The translations under genes were made by a program, and so were the position numbers. This document shows positions 36,714 through 49,179 of a DNA stretch of 64,000 bases, one piece after another. Each line of letters begins with the position of its first letter. Positions within the stretch are counted from its first letter, which is position 1. The DNA lies in assembly GCA_026874595.1 (NCBI GenBank), contig CM049314.1, positions 10,534,729-10,598,728 of the forward strand. Direction: 5' to 3'. The notes under the pieces were generated by a model. That model made no database searches and was not told where the DNA came from. It saw only the letters and a list, made by a program, of their open reading frames with translations. The DNA comes from Sipunculus nudus (Eukaryota; Annelida; Sipuncula; Golfingiida; Sipunculidae).

Positions 36714-38931
36714 TTAATATATAAAATATGATACTGAGACACTGTAAGAATGATATACCAGCACAAAATGCAGTCTGTTCCCTGATTGTCTGGCTGACTG
36801 GGGTCATCACTGTCTGTCATGCTGACCAGTACTGTCACTGTATGAGTAAGCCTGGCATGGGGCAATAAGGAGCTGTGTGGTCAAACAAACTATAATACTG
36901 ACTCTATCATATAATAAACCTGTCACACAAAAGATGTAGAATTGTTAAAGATCATTTCCAGTGTGAATTAGACATTTGCTGTGACTGTTAACAGGCTGAT
37001 ATTTTGATAGATATTGTAGTCTTGAAGAAAACATCTGACACTGTTGGTCATCATATGTAGCCCAAACTGACACCCAACTGGAATTTTTAAACTTATTTTT
37101 ACTAAATAAGTTTTGAATTTATGATAACAATTAGATTTATAAAATAAGAAAGTGATCTGCTCTTAACTATGTAAGGATTTCCTCAACTTTGTTAAACCTT
37201 GAAGTTTTGGGGACAGTAATTTTCTGGTGTGTACTGTATATTCACTATTCAGATCAAATATCATTACTTATATTCCTGTCAAGGTTGATGAACAGATTTC
37301 CTAAAACCTACTAAGGTCTGCCAACATATTTGCCAAATCGTGATAACTACCAGCCCACAGAAACTTCCAGAGTGTCATTTAATACTTTGACAGAGTACAA
37401 ACAGTATTTAAAATATATACAACACACCCACTAAGTATTGTTCAGTGCCAGTGTTAATATGGATGCCAGCCAACAGCGTTGTGTTTTATGTGTATACTAG
37501 CTATATGCGATATGCAGTCATGTTCACCTGTTCAGTGTCACGTTCCTCGTGATTTTACATGTGTTATGCAATATTAGTATAACATAATACCACAGGTTCA
37601 TACAGCAGGGTCTCTGCTTGTTTATGGGAGTTACTTTCTAACTCAGGTGTTTTAAATAATAATCAATTAAAAAAAAACCTAACCCTTTTGGAATGGATTT
37701 ATGCATCCTTGCTTATTTATCTAATTTTTATTCAGATTTCTTTAAATTATTTTCACTTTTGTGGTCTACATATCTTGAATATAATTTTACTCAGATATTT
37801 TTTTTCAGCCAAAAATAATTATTGCTTTAGAAATAATGTTTTCTTCACACTTTAGCTGATTCTTCGTTTTTAAATATTTAAGCTGAAAGAAATATTGTGA
37901 CATCTTTCTGACATCAGAGTTGGTTAACTGAAACTAGACAGTTGTTAAGATTGCATCCTTCCATCATTGCCATGAACTTGTTATACAAAAGGAAACACAA
38001 AATATATTCTTCCTTGAAGTTTCATTTGTGAAGTTTTTTCTTTGGTAGTACCAAGTTCATCCACCAGATGTCAGGCACAGTTCCTTGTTTCTCCAGTCTG
38101 CCTGAAAGTTGTGCAGACAGACAAACAAGTAGCAGTTTAGCTCCAATATTTACTCATCTCATATTTTATAGTCACTACACTACTATTACTCATGGACACC
38201 CATTGAAAACTTCTTTAATTAGACTATGCACACAGACAAACAAACTGGCATGGATGAACACATAACCACTTACAACATAATTTGCTAGAGTGAGTTGTTT
38301 AAGTGATCAGGTGTCTGGCTGATACTTAGTGGAAGGTTATGGGGTTGGTAGCCATGTAAAGAACAAGAGCTTAGCTCTGTTGTTGAGTTGCGTAGATTTG
38401 GCTGTTTGTACTTTATGACTGCTGTTGGTCTGTGATCATTTGTAGCCATTTCCAGTACTATTAAATGAAAGAGACAATAGAGAATGAAATGCCTATATCA
38501 TCAGGGTTTTACTTAACATTCACATGCATGTACAGTGCCACCTGGAGGCAATATTCTGTACCATTGAAGAGAAATAGAGATAGAGAAAATGTGAATGGGG
38601 GAGAGAGCAAGCAAACAATTTCAAAAGAGTCATGGAGCAAAAATAAAAACATGCTAACTACAGGATTAAGTGTGAATCTTATCAAATGAATGATAGAGAT
38701 AAGAACACTTAAAGTAGAAGTTGTTGGGGTAGGCGATGGCCTTTTTGTGATAGTGCTGGACTCCAAAGGTCACATATAGGCACTTTCCTTAACCACAGCC
38801 TGCAAGTCAAAACAGTGGAATCTTTACAGAACTACTGACACTAGGTCTCTACTATAGATTACAACCTGAGGATTAATCTTCACATACTTTAGACCAAGCC
38901 TTAATAAAAATATACAAAGTATAGGGCACAG
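36714..38931. other. AT-rich unique DNA, no gene seen
   Basis: No supported coding or repeat feature. A stretch at about 38725-38785 (GTAGGCGATGGCC, then TAGTGCTGGACTCC) is faintly tRNA-SINE-like but has no clear B box. Confidence 0.4.
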
Positions 38932-38943
38932 ATGAGGATGAGG

Positions 38944-39099
38944 ATGGGAGCATCCTGTGGTGAGCTGTGGAGCCTGCTTTGTTTAATAGCGGTTTACATT
39001 AGTGTACAGGTTATCAGTCAGGTGTGTGAGCTGGTCCCTGATGCCTCAGAAACCTGCCAGCCTTTATCTGTGTGCTGTATGGCACAGCCAGACAGCAAG
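38944..39099 (+). CDS. Candidate first exon encoding a signal peptide, unknown gene
   Basis: Of three in-frame ATGs (38932, 38938, 38944) the third has the best context (A at -3, G at +4). The 52-residue product begins MGASCGELWSLLCLIAVYIS. It has a short polar start, a hydrophobic stretch at about residues 9-24 and then a cysteine-bearing segment with C, C and CC (VCELVPDASETCQPLSVCCM). This looks like a secreted protein start. The frame leads into AAG/GTATGG, a possible donor at 39100, in phase 0; without splicing it stops at 39115-39117. The exon is GC-richer than its surroundings. No downstream exon or known family is recognised, and a chance hydrophobic frame remains possible. Confidence 0.3.
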
Positions 39100-39117
39100 G
39101 TATGGCACAATTTCTAG

Positions 39118-39899
39118 GCTAATAAAACAGCAGTGTAAGCTGGGAATCTCTGCTGTGCTGTCAGTCAGGACAGCTAACGTACAGTCGCAGTACTGGGAAG
39201 GGTTAAGAACATGTTTATTGAGCATGACTGGGCTTCTTTTTTCCTCTAAGCACGGCTGTGGCCACACCTGCCGCAGCCAGTGCTAAAAACAATGTTACAG
39301 GTATATTTAGATATTCCAGCCTGATGTTCAAGCAGATTTACGAGCTCAAGAGCGAAGCATAGATCTGCTTGTTTTGTTTAGACAGTGTAAGCTTAGCTTG
39401 GAGTTCATCAGAATTCTTAACTCAAAGCTTATCTCAAAGTCACCTTTCTGCAAGGGGGAGGGAGTATGTACATAGCTTAATTCATTGAACATAAGATGAT
39501 CTCCGATTCTGATCTCTGCTTGTTACATCCTCATCCATTGTTTTTCGTAATGAACAACAGAACGAACAGAAAGAAACGCAGGATGAATTATCCTGTTTTA
39601 AGAGTAACATTCAAAGTATGGCATCCATTTGGAAGACGCCCAAGAATTTGTTTACTTATAGTCTCCCAGACGATGAAGTGCTGTAGGGTGTTTATGGGAC
39701 GTGATCCTGTTGCATAATTTATCGTTTTTATAAGTCAAAGGGATTTTTATAATGTTAATGTGTTGCCTCATGTATCATGTGTGTCTGACAAAACTCAAAT
39801 AGAAATAAATAGAAGCACACAGGAAATTACATGTTAAAGTGATAAAGTGCCTTGTATTTATATAATTGTTTGTATACAGACACTGATGAGAAGCCGAGC
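39118..39899. other. Unique DNA, no confident gene
   Basis: Overlapping short frames only, and no partner exon for the upstream candidate that I can defend. Confidence 0.4.
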
Positions 39900-40177
39900 T
39901 GAACATAAATGTCCACTTACAGATTGAGTTCGCGTTTTGTCCCAGTTGACCTACTTTTGAAAGTATGATGGCTCCATAACAGATAAAATTTCATGAAAAA
40001 TTTTAATGATAATTGCACATGTACAGACTTTTTTCGCAATGCCTACAGATATTAGTCTGATTTTTGGCTTGATCATGACCAATTACAGATTGAGTTTGCG
40101 CTTTTTTTTTACAAACTTTAACAAATATTTCTAATTTGCTCCAGGCAGGGGGATTCGTGTTGTTCTGCCACATCTAG
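39900..40177 (+). mobile_element. Family A 3' fragment
   Basis: It carries the A flanking units (GACCTACTTTTGA, GCAATGCCTACAGATATTAG) and the A 3' end (GCTCCAGGCAGGGGGATTCG, then CATCTAG, ending 40177) followed by TT. The 5' half is missing. It abuts a family B element whose hairpin is lost, which suggests an A insertion or a recombination at that point. Confidence 0.7.
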
Positions 40178-40199
40178 TTTTTTATAGCGATCACTCTTT

Positions 40200-40248
40200 G
40201 TCCGTCGTCCGTCTGTCCATCTGTCTGTCTGTCCGTCTGTCCGTCCGT
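40200..40248 (+). repeat. GTCC/GTCT microsatellite of element B
   Basis: Imperfect tetranucleotide tract directly after the B head. Confidence 0.85.
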
Positions 40249-40249
40249 T

Positions 40250-42222
40250 AACCAGGCACAAATCGTAACCGCTGGACCTAGAACCTTGTAACTTGGGATT
40301 CTGAGAGGTCCATAAAAAATCTCCTTGGAAACCAGAAATTAGGTCTCTGTTACCCATATCCTTCGAGCTATGTGGCCCCAAAGTACCCCCCAGAAAAGTC
40401 AAAAATTTCATACAAAAACTTCAATATCTCATTAACTACTTGACTGATGGTCATGATTTTTGGCATACATATTGATCATGAGATGTTACATCACTTCCTG
40501 CAGACTGGTGGCGCCACCTGTATTTTTCGATTTTTTACGAATTTTTTTCTCTATTTTTGAGACCTTTAAAAATGTGAACATCTGTTAACAAGGCACAAAT
40601 CATAAAGACTGGACTTAGAATCTTAATTCTTGACACACTGAGAGGTCCATGAAAAATCTCCTTGGAAACCAGAAATTAGGTCTCTGTTACCCATATCCTT
40701 TGAGCTATGGGGCCCCAAAGTACCCCCCAGAATAATAAAAAATTTCATACAAAAACTTCAATATCTCAATAACTACATCACTGATGGTCTTCATTTTTTG
40801 CATACATATTGATCATGAGATGTTCGATCAGTTCCTGCAGACTGGTGGCGCCACCTGTACTGTTTGATTTTTTACGATTTTTTCCTCTATTTTTAAGACC
40901 TTTGAGGATGCTGTCATCTGTTAGCGTGGCACAAATCATAAAAACTGGACCTAGAATCTTCATTTTCGACACACTGAGAGACCTATGAAAAGTCTCCATG
41001 GAAACCAGAAATTAGGTCTCTGTTACCCATATCCTTCAAGCTATGGGGCCCAAAATTACCCCCCAGAATAGTCAAAAATTTCATACAAAAACTTCAATAT
41101 CTCATTAACTACATCACTGATGGTCATGATTTTCGACATACATATTGATCATGAGATGTTTCATCAGTTTGTGCAGACTGGTGGCGCCACCTGTATTTTT
41201 CAATGTTCACGAATTGTTTTCTCCATTTTTGAGACCTTTAAGGATGTAGTTATCTGTCAACAGGGTACAAATCGTAACGACTGGACCTAGAATCTTCGTT
41301 CTTGACACACAGGGAGACCCATGATAAGTCTCCATGGAAACCTGAAATTTGGTCTCTGTTACCCATATCCTTTGAGCTATGGCACTCCAAAGTACAGCTC
41401 AGAATAATGGAAAATTTGATACAAAAGCTAAAGTATCTGAACAACTAATGCAGAGATAACCATAATTGTTTGCATGGATATTGATCATGGAGTGTTTCAT
41501 AAGTTTCTGCAGACTGGTGGCACCACCTGTATTTGTTCGTTTTTTTTTTACAAAATTTTTCTGTATTTTTGAGACCTTTAAAGATATGAACATCTGTTAA
41601 CAGGGCACAAATCATAAAAACTGGACCAAGAATCTTCATTCTTGACACACAGGGAGACCCATGAAAAGTCTCCATGGAAACTTGAAATTAGGTCTCTGTT
41701 ACCCATATTCTTTAAGCTGTATGGTTCCAAAATACCCCCCCCCCCCAGAATAATGGAAAATTTGATACAAAAACTGCAGTATTTCAATAACTACAACACT
41801 GATGGTCATGATTTTCGGCATACATATTGATCATGACTTGTTCCATCAGTTTCTGCAGACTGGGTGTGCCACCTCTATTTTTTTTCAAATTTTTACGAAT
41901 TTTTTTCTTTTTTTTGAGACACTTAAAGATGTGGTTATCTGTCAACAGGGTACAAATCGCAACAACTGGACCTAGAATCTTCATTCTTGTCATGCAAGGA
42001 GGCCCATGAAAGGTGCCTGTGGAAACTTGAAATTAGGTCTCTGTTACCCATATCCTTCAAGCTATAGGACTCCGAAGTATCCCTCAGAATAATGGACAAT
42101 TTGATACAAAAACTGAAGTATCTGAACAACTAATGCAGAGATCACCATGATTTTTTGCATGGATATTGACCATTAAGTGTTTTTATTAGTTTCTGCAGAC
42201 TGGTGGAGCCACCTGTATTTTT
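40250..42222 (+). repeat. 337-bp tandem monomers of element B
   Basis: The landmark ACTGGTGGCGCCACCTG or a variant lies at 40504, 40841, 41177, 41513, 41859 and 42199, so the period is about 337 bp with later units up to 346 bp. Divergence rises towards the right. The array breaks off at the D insertion. Minus-strand frames here are repeat translations. Confidence 0.9.
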
Positions 42223-43392
42223 GTATCCGCCAAAACGAAGTTTTGCGGATACTATGTTTTTGACCGAGTTCCTCCGCCGCGGCGGCGTTCGTTTCCAGAG
42301 AGCTCCTCGGAGTCTAATGGACCGATTTTTCCCAAACTTACACCTATTATCGGGTCACATGTGAACTGGTGCCTAACCAATTTGCATTGACCTCTGACCT
42401 TTCCTCTCTATCCAGTGTCCATTTGTGGGTCTGTTTCCACTCAAAACCCTCATATCTCGGGAACCGTTTGATCGATCAGGAAATAAAATTGATACAAATG
42501 TAGCCCTTGGATTGCTTTATAACATACTCAAAAAATGGTGGCGCCACCTGTAACCATGTTTGCACAGTGTCCATCTGTTCATATGCCTTGGGTTAAAATC
42601 ACTCATATCTCTGCAGTGAATTGACTAATTCACCTGAAATTCGTCATGTGTATACATCCAGGATAGCTTTCTTGATTTTATGACAGGTGGCGCCACCTAC
42701 GTTCACGTTCACGCTGATGACATCCAAGCTTATATCTCGGGAACCGTTTGACCAATCTGGAAATAAAATTTATACAAATGTAGCCCTTTGATAGCTCTGT
42801 AACATACACAAAAAATGGTGGCGCCACCTGTAACAATGTTTGCACAGCGTCTGTCTGTTAGTCTGCCGTGGCCTAAAATTACTCATTTCTCTGTAGTGGT
42901 TCGACATAACTGCCTAAAATTTTGCAGGTTTATACATCTTGGACAGCTTTCTTGATTTTATGACAGGTGGCGCCACCTACATTCTAGTTAACGCTGGACA
43001 CATCCAAGCTCATATCTCAGGAACCATTTGACCGATTGGGCCAAAATTGTGCATGTGTTTAGATCTCACATAGGTCTTTATCATACACAAAACTGGAGGG
43101 GTTACCTGCAAAGATTTTTGCACAGTGTTTGTCTGTTTGTCTGCCATGGGCAAAAATCGCTCATATACATGTAGTGGTTTGACTTTTCTGCCTAAAATTT
43201 TGCAGGTGTATACAACTTGGACAGCTTTCTGGATTTGTGGTAGGTGGCACAACCTACATACACATTTAGGCTGCAGACATCCATGCTAATATGCAACATA
43301 CCTCACTCTATTTCCCCTTGCCACTCAATCCATGCCTCACTATCCGATTTTGGCAGATACATGTAGTCACTTGTCAGTTACCCGTATTCTAG
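42223..43392 (+). mobile_element. Family D HINE-like element nested in B
   Basis: It begins GTATCCGCCAAAAC, folding on GTTTTGCGGATAC across GAA. A diverged inverse copy ATTTTGGCAGATAC lies at 43347-43360, near the 3' end CTAG (43389-43392). The host B monomer stops at GTATTTTT and continues with TTTTAAAAGTTTACACATTT right after CTAG, so both boundaries are fixed by the interruption. The body has 280-bp tandem units (TATCTCGGGAACCGTTTG at 42453, 42733 and 43013, the last diverged) and four exact GGTGGCGCCACC sites. It is non-coding. Confidence 0.8.
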
Positions 43393-43617
43393 TTTTAAAA
43401 GTTTACACATTTTTCTCTATTTTTGAGATATATAAATACAGACTAAATCTTGGCCTGATGGTTAATCTGTTTGATGCTTCAGTTGAATGGGTATATACTA
43501 CCATTCTGATGATAAAATTTCCTTTTGCGAATCTCTTCCCAGTCAGCTGAGCGTCATGACCCATGGGTCACTTGTTCTTATGATTAGTTATTTGCCCTTA
43601 ATGCCAATAAACTAACA

Positions 43618-44004
43618 CAGGGCTTTCAATAGGAAGAAATTTTGAAGAGCCGGGACGCTCAGGCATAAATTTTGGGGAGTCTTATATTGGTTAAGGTGTC
43701 CCAAGGGGAGATGATACGTGTCAAGTTCTGAAGGGTTCCGTAAAAATTGAATCTTTTACGTATATTATGTAATTAACATATCATTTTATGTTTAGAAATT
43801 GTCATTATATGTATATATGATTATAGCGAAATGAAAGCCTCGGTTATCAGTGTTTATACCACTAACGGGTTTGTCTGAGGCAGCCAGTAAAGGTCATTGA
43901 CTGCTTCAAGGTCCTAAAGCCAAAAATTTAGACCCCCAGAACCAAACGTCTGTAAGAGATTTTGAGCGTCAGGGACGCTCATCCCCACGTTCCTGAAAGC
44001 CCTG
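43618..44004. mobile_element. 387-bp hAT-like MITE
   Basis: CAGGGCTTTCA at 43618-43628 is matched inversely by TGAAAGCCCTG at 43994-44004. CTAACA before and CTGACA after may be an imperfect target duplication. CAGGG-type ends are common in hAT elements. GACGCTCA phrases recur near both ends inside. No transposase is encoded. Confidence 0.6.
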
Positions 44005-44012
44005 CTGACAAT

Positions 44013-44639
44013 TTACATGATTCTTTTGCTAATTAATACTCCCCGTGAAGTAACACAAGTTAAACTAGTGTTATATTTTTTCATTTTACCTATCTTAGGA
44101 CCACAATTTTGCTGCTTATTCCAGGTAGTTTTGCTCTGTTTTATCCAGCTGCCCACCCTGACCAAGCTGTTTTATTTCTATCACATCAAAGCTGAACATA
44201 GATATATGTCAAAGGCTGAAGCCTATTTTAAATGAGGTCATGACCTTGACTGTGAAAGAGGTCTTGATTCATTTTTTGTCAACTTTGTTAATTTGATGTA
44301 AAAGGTCAGATTTTCCAAAAAATGTTCATAGATTGTCCATAAATTTTGTATGCCCATTGACTTTAGAACATCTTTAACAAATATATTCAACAATTATGGT
44401 TTAAATATATGTAGTTATATAGTTTTATGAAAAAAATATCAAAACTTTATGGAATTAGCTTTTACAAAGTAATTGCTTTTGTATAAGCATTGTATCAATT
44501 TGTGTGTGCATTGTTATAGACAATGATACACTACATGTCATCACTGACACAAGAATTTTCAGTTCTCCTATGAAAACTATTTTTGCTTCAGTTCTGCTAC
44601 GCTTTTTACACAGCCTTGTATCCTGAATCTCTACACCAG
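44013..44639. other. AT-rich DNA, no gene seen
   Basis: Nothing supported. Confidence 0.45.
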
Positions 44640-44990
44640 AGGGGAGCACTGTATTTTGGTCCAATCAGATGAGACCCTGTGGTGGAAGCAAAACAGTTTA
44701 CCAACCAAGCGAGGAATACACGAGGCCAATGTTGTTCAATTCCTTTTGTGTGACAGCTCATCACCCCGGCAACCATTTGAACAGGCCACAGACTCAGAGA
44801 GAATTGCCCCACATGTGGTTTCAGGGCGGAGCCTGATGCCTGTCGAGTGTTTGTTGACTTGCATTTGGTTGGCTGATAGTGACATCAGCAATTTTTTAAG
44901 GAGACAGGCACATGTGCACCACCTGGTGTTTAAGTGCATCATAAACGGTCAAAGCAGGCAGTGGGAAAATAAGTAGGTTCTTTTAGAAGC
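44640..44990. other. GC-richer unique block, candidate regulatory element
   Basis: Complex DNA open on both strands (106 codons forward from 44656, 68 in reverse). Neither frame shows a domain, a signal peptide or convincing splice sites. It contains a CCAATCAG box near 44660. Composition stands out from the flanks; function is unknown. Confidence 0.25.
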
Positions 44991-46060
44991 GCAATATTTC
45001 CGCTGCCTCGGGAGCGTACAGTTCTGCTTGAAAAAAAAAAAATCTTCAAAATATATAAAATTAAAAAAGTATGATAGTGATATGGAATTTTAATTACCTG
45101 TTATTCCTGGATACTTTTTAAATGAACATTTGAAAAATATGACCCAGATCCCATCCTGCCCAGGGCGTTTCTGTATGTGGTTCACAGTTCTTGCTTCTGG
45201 GGCATCGGGAACTGACTGACACAGACCTGGCATTTTGGGTGTGTGGGTATGTTAGCAGCACCTTCCTACAAGGCTATGAACTCTGGATCTGTATTGGTAA
45301 TGGTTGAATGAAGGTAAAGGTGTGTGTATATAGTCTGATATCACCGACGATGTCAGTCTCATCTGACTTTACACTTTGCCTTCCTGGTCTTTCAGGCCTG
45401 TTCATTCTGGTAGTTTTTCCGCGGCTCCCTGGGGAGTATACAACCCAAGCAGCCACATCAGGCCCTAGATAGTTATTTGTTTTATATTTCATTTGCCTGC
45501 CGCTCATGACCATTCACTCCCGGGTGGAGAGAGCCCATCTTGTGGTAAAGACTTTTGCTTGGAGTCTTAGCAAAGTCCAGCACAATAACCATCACACCAA
45601 CCTGGTCCACACAGCTTATAAAAAACAGGTAGATCTGAGATGAAGATATAACAGTTCCTTTAATTTACTCAACCATGTTCTTTTTAACATCAGTCAGCAT
45701 ATGCAAGTTAGCATAGATAATCTAAAAATACCAGATTCATATGTAAGTTTCTTTTCAAGATAATGGGAAGAAAGGTCAGGAATATTTGTCAAAGGTCATG
45801 AAAAGTCATAAAAAAATCGTGAAAAATTTGTCTGCTGGAAGTGTTGGAACCCTGCTTAAGGATAGTTCTGTGGCCTGTCGGTGGCATTGTCTATGAATAA
45901 GGAAACAACACGATAATAATGATAGATTATTTATTGTTATTATTCAGACATATGCATTTTAGGTTTTTGTGCATGGGTCCAGGAATAATCTGGCTGTCAT
46001 AACCTGTAATTAAGACATTAGAGTGAATATCTTAAGTTCTACTGAGATTTCATCAATAAG
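44991..46060. other. Unique DNA with a possible decayed SINE
   Basis: ACTCCCGGGTGGAGAGAGCC (45517-45536) and the text after it faintly resemble a widespread animal repeat with CTGGGTGGAGAG followed by a tRNA-like box. It is too degraded to call. No gene is seen. Confidence 0.3.
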
Positions 46061-46064
46061 GCAA

Positions 46065-46150
46065 TGAGGCATCAGCAGGGTTCAACCTGGAGACCTTCAT
46101 GTATGTACTGGTAGTTCTAGTGCCTTAACCATTTGGCTACGCCCTACCCC
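46065..46150 (-). mobile_element. tRNA-derived SINE head fragment
   Basis: Read on the minus strand, TAGCCAAATGGTTAAGGC fits the tRNA A box (TRGCNNARYGG) and, about 45 bases further, GGTTGAACCC fits the B box. The segment lacks a convincing acceptor stem and CCA-side pairing, so it is a SINE or tRNA relic, not a functional tRNA gene. Confidence 0.5.
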
Positions 46151-49100
46151 TCAGAGAGTATATCTCACACCAAATCTACCTATTTATCTGTTTATCAGTT
46201 TTGTTTCATATATATGTGGCATTAAGGCAGACTGTTTATGCTGTCTTTTTGTTTCCCTGGGACACTTATAAATTATAAATGTGTTCATAAAATCACTCAT
46301 ATCTTGTAGAATTAAATGCATCAAACTATAAATAGTCACATTTATTCCCTTTTCAACACTTTGCCAGGACCATAAGTCACAGGTTGTTTTTGATCTGAAC
46401 CTTGTAAATTCATAATGGATATGACCATCAGTTTTATTGATACTAATATGCACATAAATATATCACATAAAATAAGTATCAATGGTACTGAGTGCAAATT
46501 TCTTAAAGCTTATCTTGACTCTCTCCCAAATGTTTCCACGAACAATATGATGGCAGTTTTCAGAGTGTTTGGATGCCATTGAGTTTAGGTTGGGAAAGGT
46601 GGTAGGTATGGATTGTTGGGTAAGCATGGGTGGTTGTAAATTTTCTCAGTATTAATAGTAGCAATTTATTCATCAATTTTTTTAATGCATTATGTGGAGG
46701 AAAAAATATTTAAGATTGTTTGTGTTGCATCTGTGTTTCAAGTCGAAGTATACTGACCCTGTGAATTTATGAATATCACTTTCATGAGAAATTATAATCG
46801 GGAACATTATATTTTGAACCTTTTGTGTTTTCTGTATATGAAGATAATGAATTGAACATTTCTTTGTCTCTGATGTGGTTTGCATTAGGATTACCATAAA
46901 GAACTTGTACAGCAGGTATATTTTGGGGGAGATGTTAAATTCTAGAAGTTGACATGGAGTTGGCACTACAGTAGGAAATGTTCTGCATTTTCAGTTTCGG
47001 ATCCGCATTGGCATTTTGAGTCATTTGTTTAGTGTCTTCTGTATAAACCATGGTTTAAATTACTACACTGCATTCTTAGATGTGTGTGAATAATCTGGGC
47101 TCTTCTTGATCTAAAATATATATTCATATATATTTGTATTGCATGAAGAACAAATCCAAAGGCAGTTTATATATTGATACGAGTGGGTGTATGTTTGATA
47201 AACACATCCAGAATATTTACACATAAATTTAAATAACAATATAAAAGTACAAAATGCTATCACAGAACTCCACCACCAGACCAACAAACAAGTGCTCATT
47301 ACTGTAAAAAGGCAATTAGTGGGTGCCTGTGACCCCTGGTGTTTGTCCCGGACCATTGACACACCAGATAACATGACAGATTAGTTTTCAAACCTCTACC
47401 AAGTGGTCCTCCAGGTAGTACCACACGTTGTAAAGGGCATGTCATATGTGTCAATATATACATGTGTTACGAGGTGGCCAGCAGAGCCGTAAAAAACAAA
47501 TCAACAGTTAAGGGTATAGTATTCTGTGTCGGTTGCTAAGCATTCAGGTATTATACAGTTATGGCACTGTGAGACGAACAAGGACACTTGTCGTGGCTGA
47601 GATTTAAGCAAATATGCATTATGGTCTCTTTACCCACAGGTGTCTGTGGATATGAAAGAGTATGTACTGGTTTACTGCTAATAGCCATGGGTGCTATGTG
47701 TTGGTACAAAAGAAATGTACAATTTGATATTTGAGGAAAAACTCTTTTGTGTTTTATATAAATTACTGTGGTGTTGTTTGTCTATACTTATTTTCAGCTA
47801 TGAGTCTTTTATATATAGTCATTGATTGTTGGTCTGGCTGTCTTAAAATGAGTCATATATAGACCGGGCTCTTCTTTCTTAGTGTACTTTATGACATTTT
47901 AAATATATTTGATTTTTATTAATAGCATTAATGTTTATCTAACACATAAATCATGTTAATTTTGCTTAAGGAATAAATGTGACTTTTTTCTTCCTAAAAA
48001 TGATAACAATAATAAATTGGACAATAGTGTCTGGAGAATATATGTCAGATATAGACCTGGTGACTACATTTTATCAATCATAAGATTAAATGTGAAAAAG
48101 AATAGTAATTGTCATGATGGTAATATGCAGGTTATTATATGTATCATGATATATGAAGTGTATGGTGGCTGCCAGATTCATAAGTCCTGACACAGTATAT
48201 TTTCTGAGCACCATGCTATTGTTCAAGCTCTTGGGCAGCATTATACCCGAGCATGTCTCTGTTCGTGAACAGACTTCTATGATTGAGTTTGGCTTTTTTC
48301 CTGAATTCCATGTATTTCCATCTATTTCACTACAACTGCTGGATCGGATTGCATGCTTTTCCTATTTATCTTAAATTATAAAAATATTAAAATATGGTCA
48401 GATACACACCATTAAAACCTCATTGCTCCATAACAAACACAAATATATCTTTATCATAAACATTTGAAAATTCAAGCCATTCTGCAAGAATCTTGCTTGG
48501 TCGTCGGTAACCCCTGAGGTCTTTGACCTCATTAAAAATGTGTTTCCGTGTGTGAAAAATTGCTCATATCACTATGTAATTGTGATGTTTTCCATGTGTT
48601 TTTCTTATATAGGTATTTGTGTATATGCATGAAAAAAATGCCACAGGAGTGATTTTCACACCAAAGGCAGCATGAATTCAGGGATTCCAGTTAACATGAC
48701 ATTATTAAATCATCTATTTTTAACAGCTATTTTTCTGGCATATATGGACATACATGCACATTGAAACACAGCTTAATACAGGCCAGTCTTTATTATCGCA
48801 TTAAAAAACCCAGGTCCTTCAGAGTTCCACTTTGCTTATTTTTATCATCATAAAGGTGCCAATACATAAGGTTATTTATGATATAAGGACATTGTCAGAT
48901 GTACATATAATGTAAATAAATGTTATGTGAATTTTCTTCCCGTGTTATAACATTCATTTTATGAAAACTTTAGACTTTGTTATAGTTTAATTATCATCAG
49001 CATACATGTAAAGTCTAATTATCAGTTCCTGATGCGAGTTGCAAAGATAAAAAGTTGAGTTAGTGTACATGCATATTTATAAATGTTGAAGATCAGAGAT

Positions 49101-49179
49101 ATTTAAATTTCAAGTGTTTATTATGAATACAGTGTTTCATTATACAGGGATAGTTTTGTGGAATAGCTGCACATCAACA
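46151..49179. other. AT-rich unique DNA, no gene seen
   Basis: No tandem repeat, coding or RNA signal I can support. Confidence 0.45.

Larger units (their letters stand above)
40183..43574 (+). mobile_element. Family B element interrupted by a D element
   Basis: It starts inside the B head (TATAGCGATCACTCTTTGTCC shared with 53363-53383), then carries a GTCC/GTCT tract and tandem 337-bp monomers. The body is split by the D element at 42223-43392 and resumes at TTTTTCTCTATTTTTGAGA near 43410. The 3' end has AGTCAGCTGAGC (43541-43552), the inverse of the B 5' motif GCTCAGCTGACT, then the perfect palindrome TGACCCATGGGTCA (43557-43570) and CTTG before TT. It is non-coding. The B 3' boundary is best defined here. 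Confidence 0.75.

Noticed and set aside
44656-44976. 106-codon plus-strand frame as an exon
   Set aside because: The opposite strand is also open, and no domain or splice support exists. Kept as a possible regulatory block.
45480-45600. SINE related to the CTGGGTGGAGAG animal repeat
   Set aside because: Only a short phrase matches, and the tRNA-like box expected after it is not recognisable.
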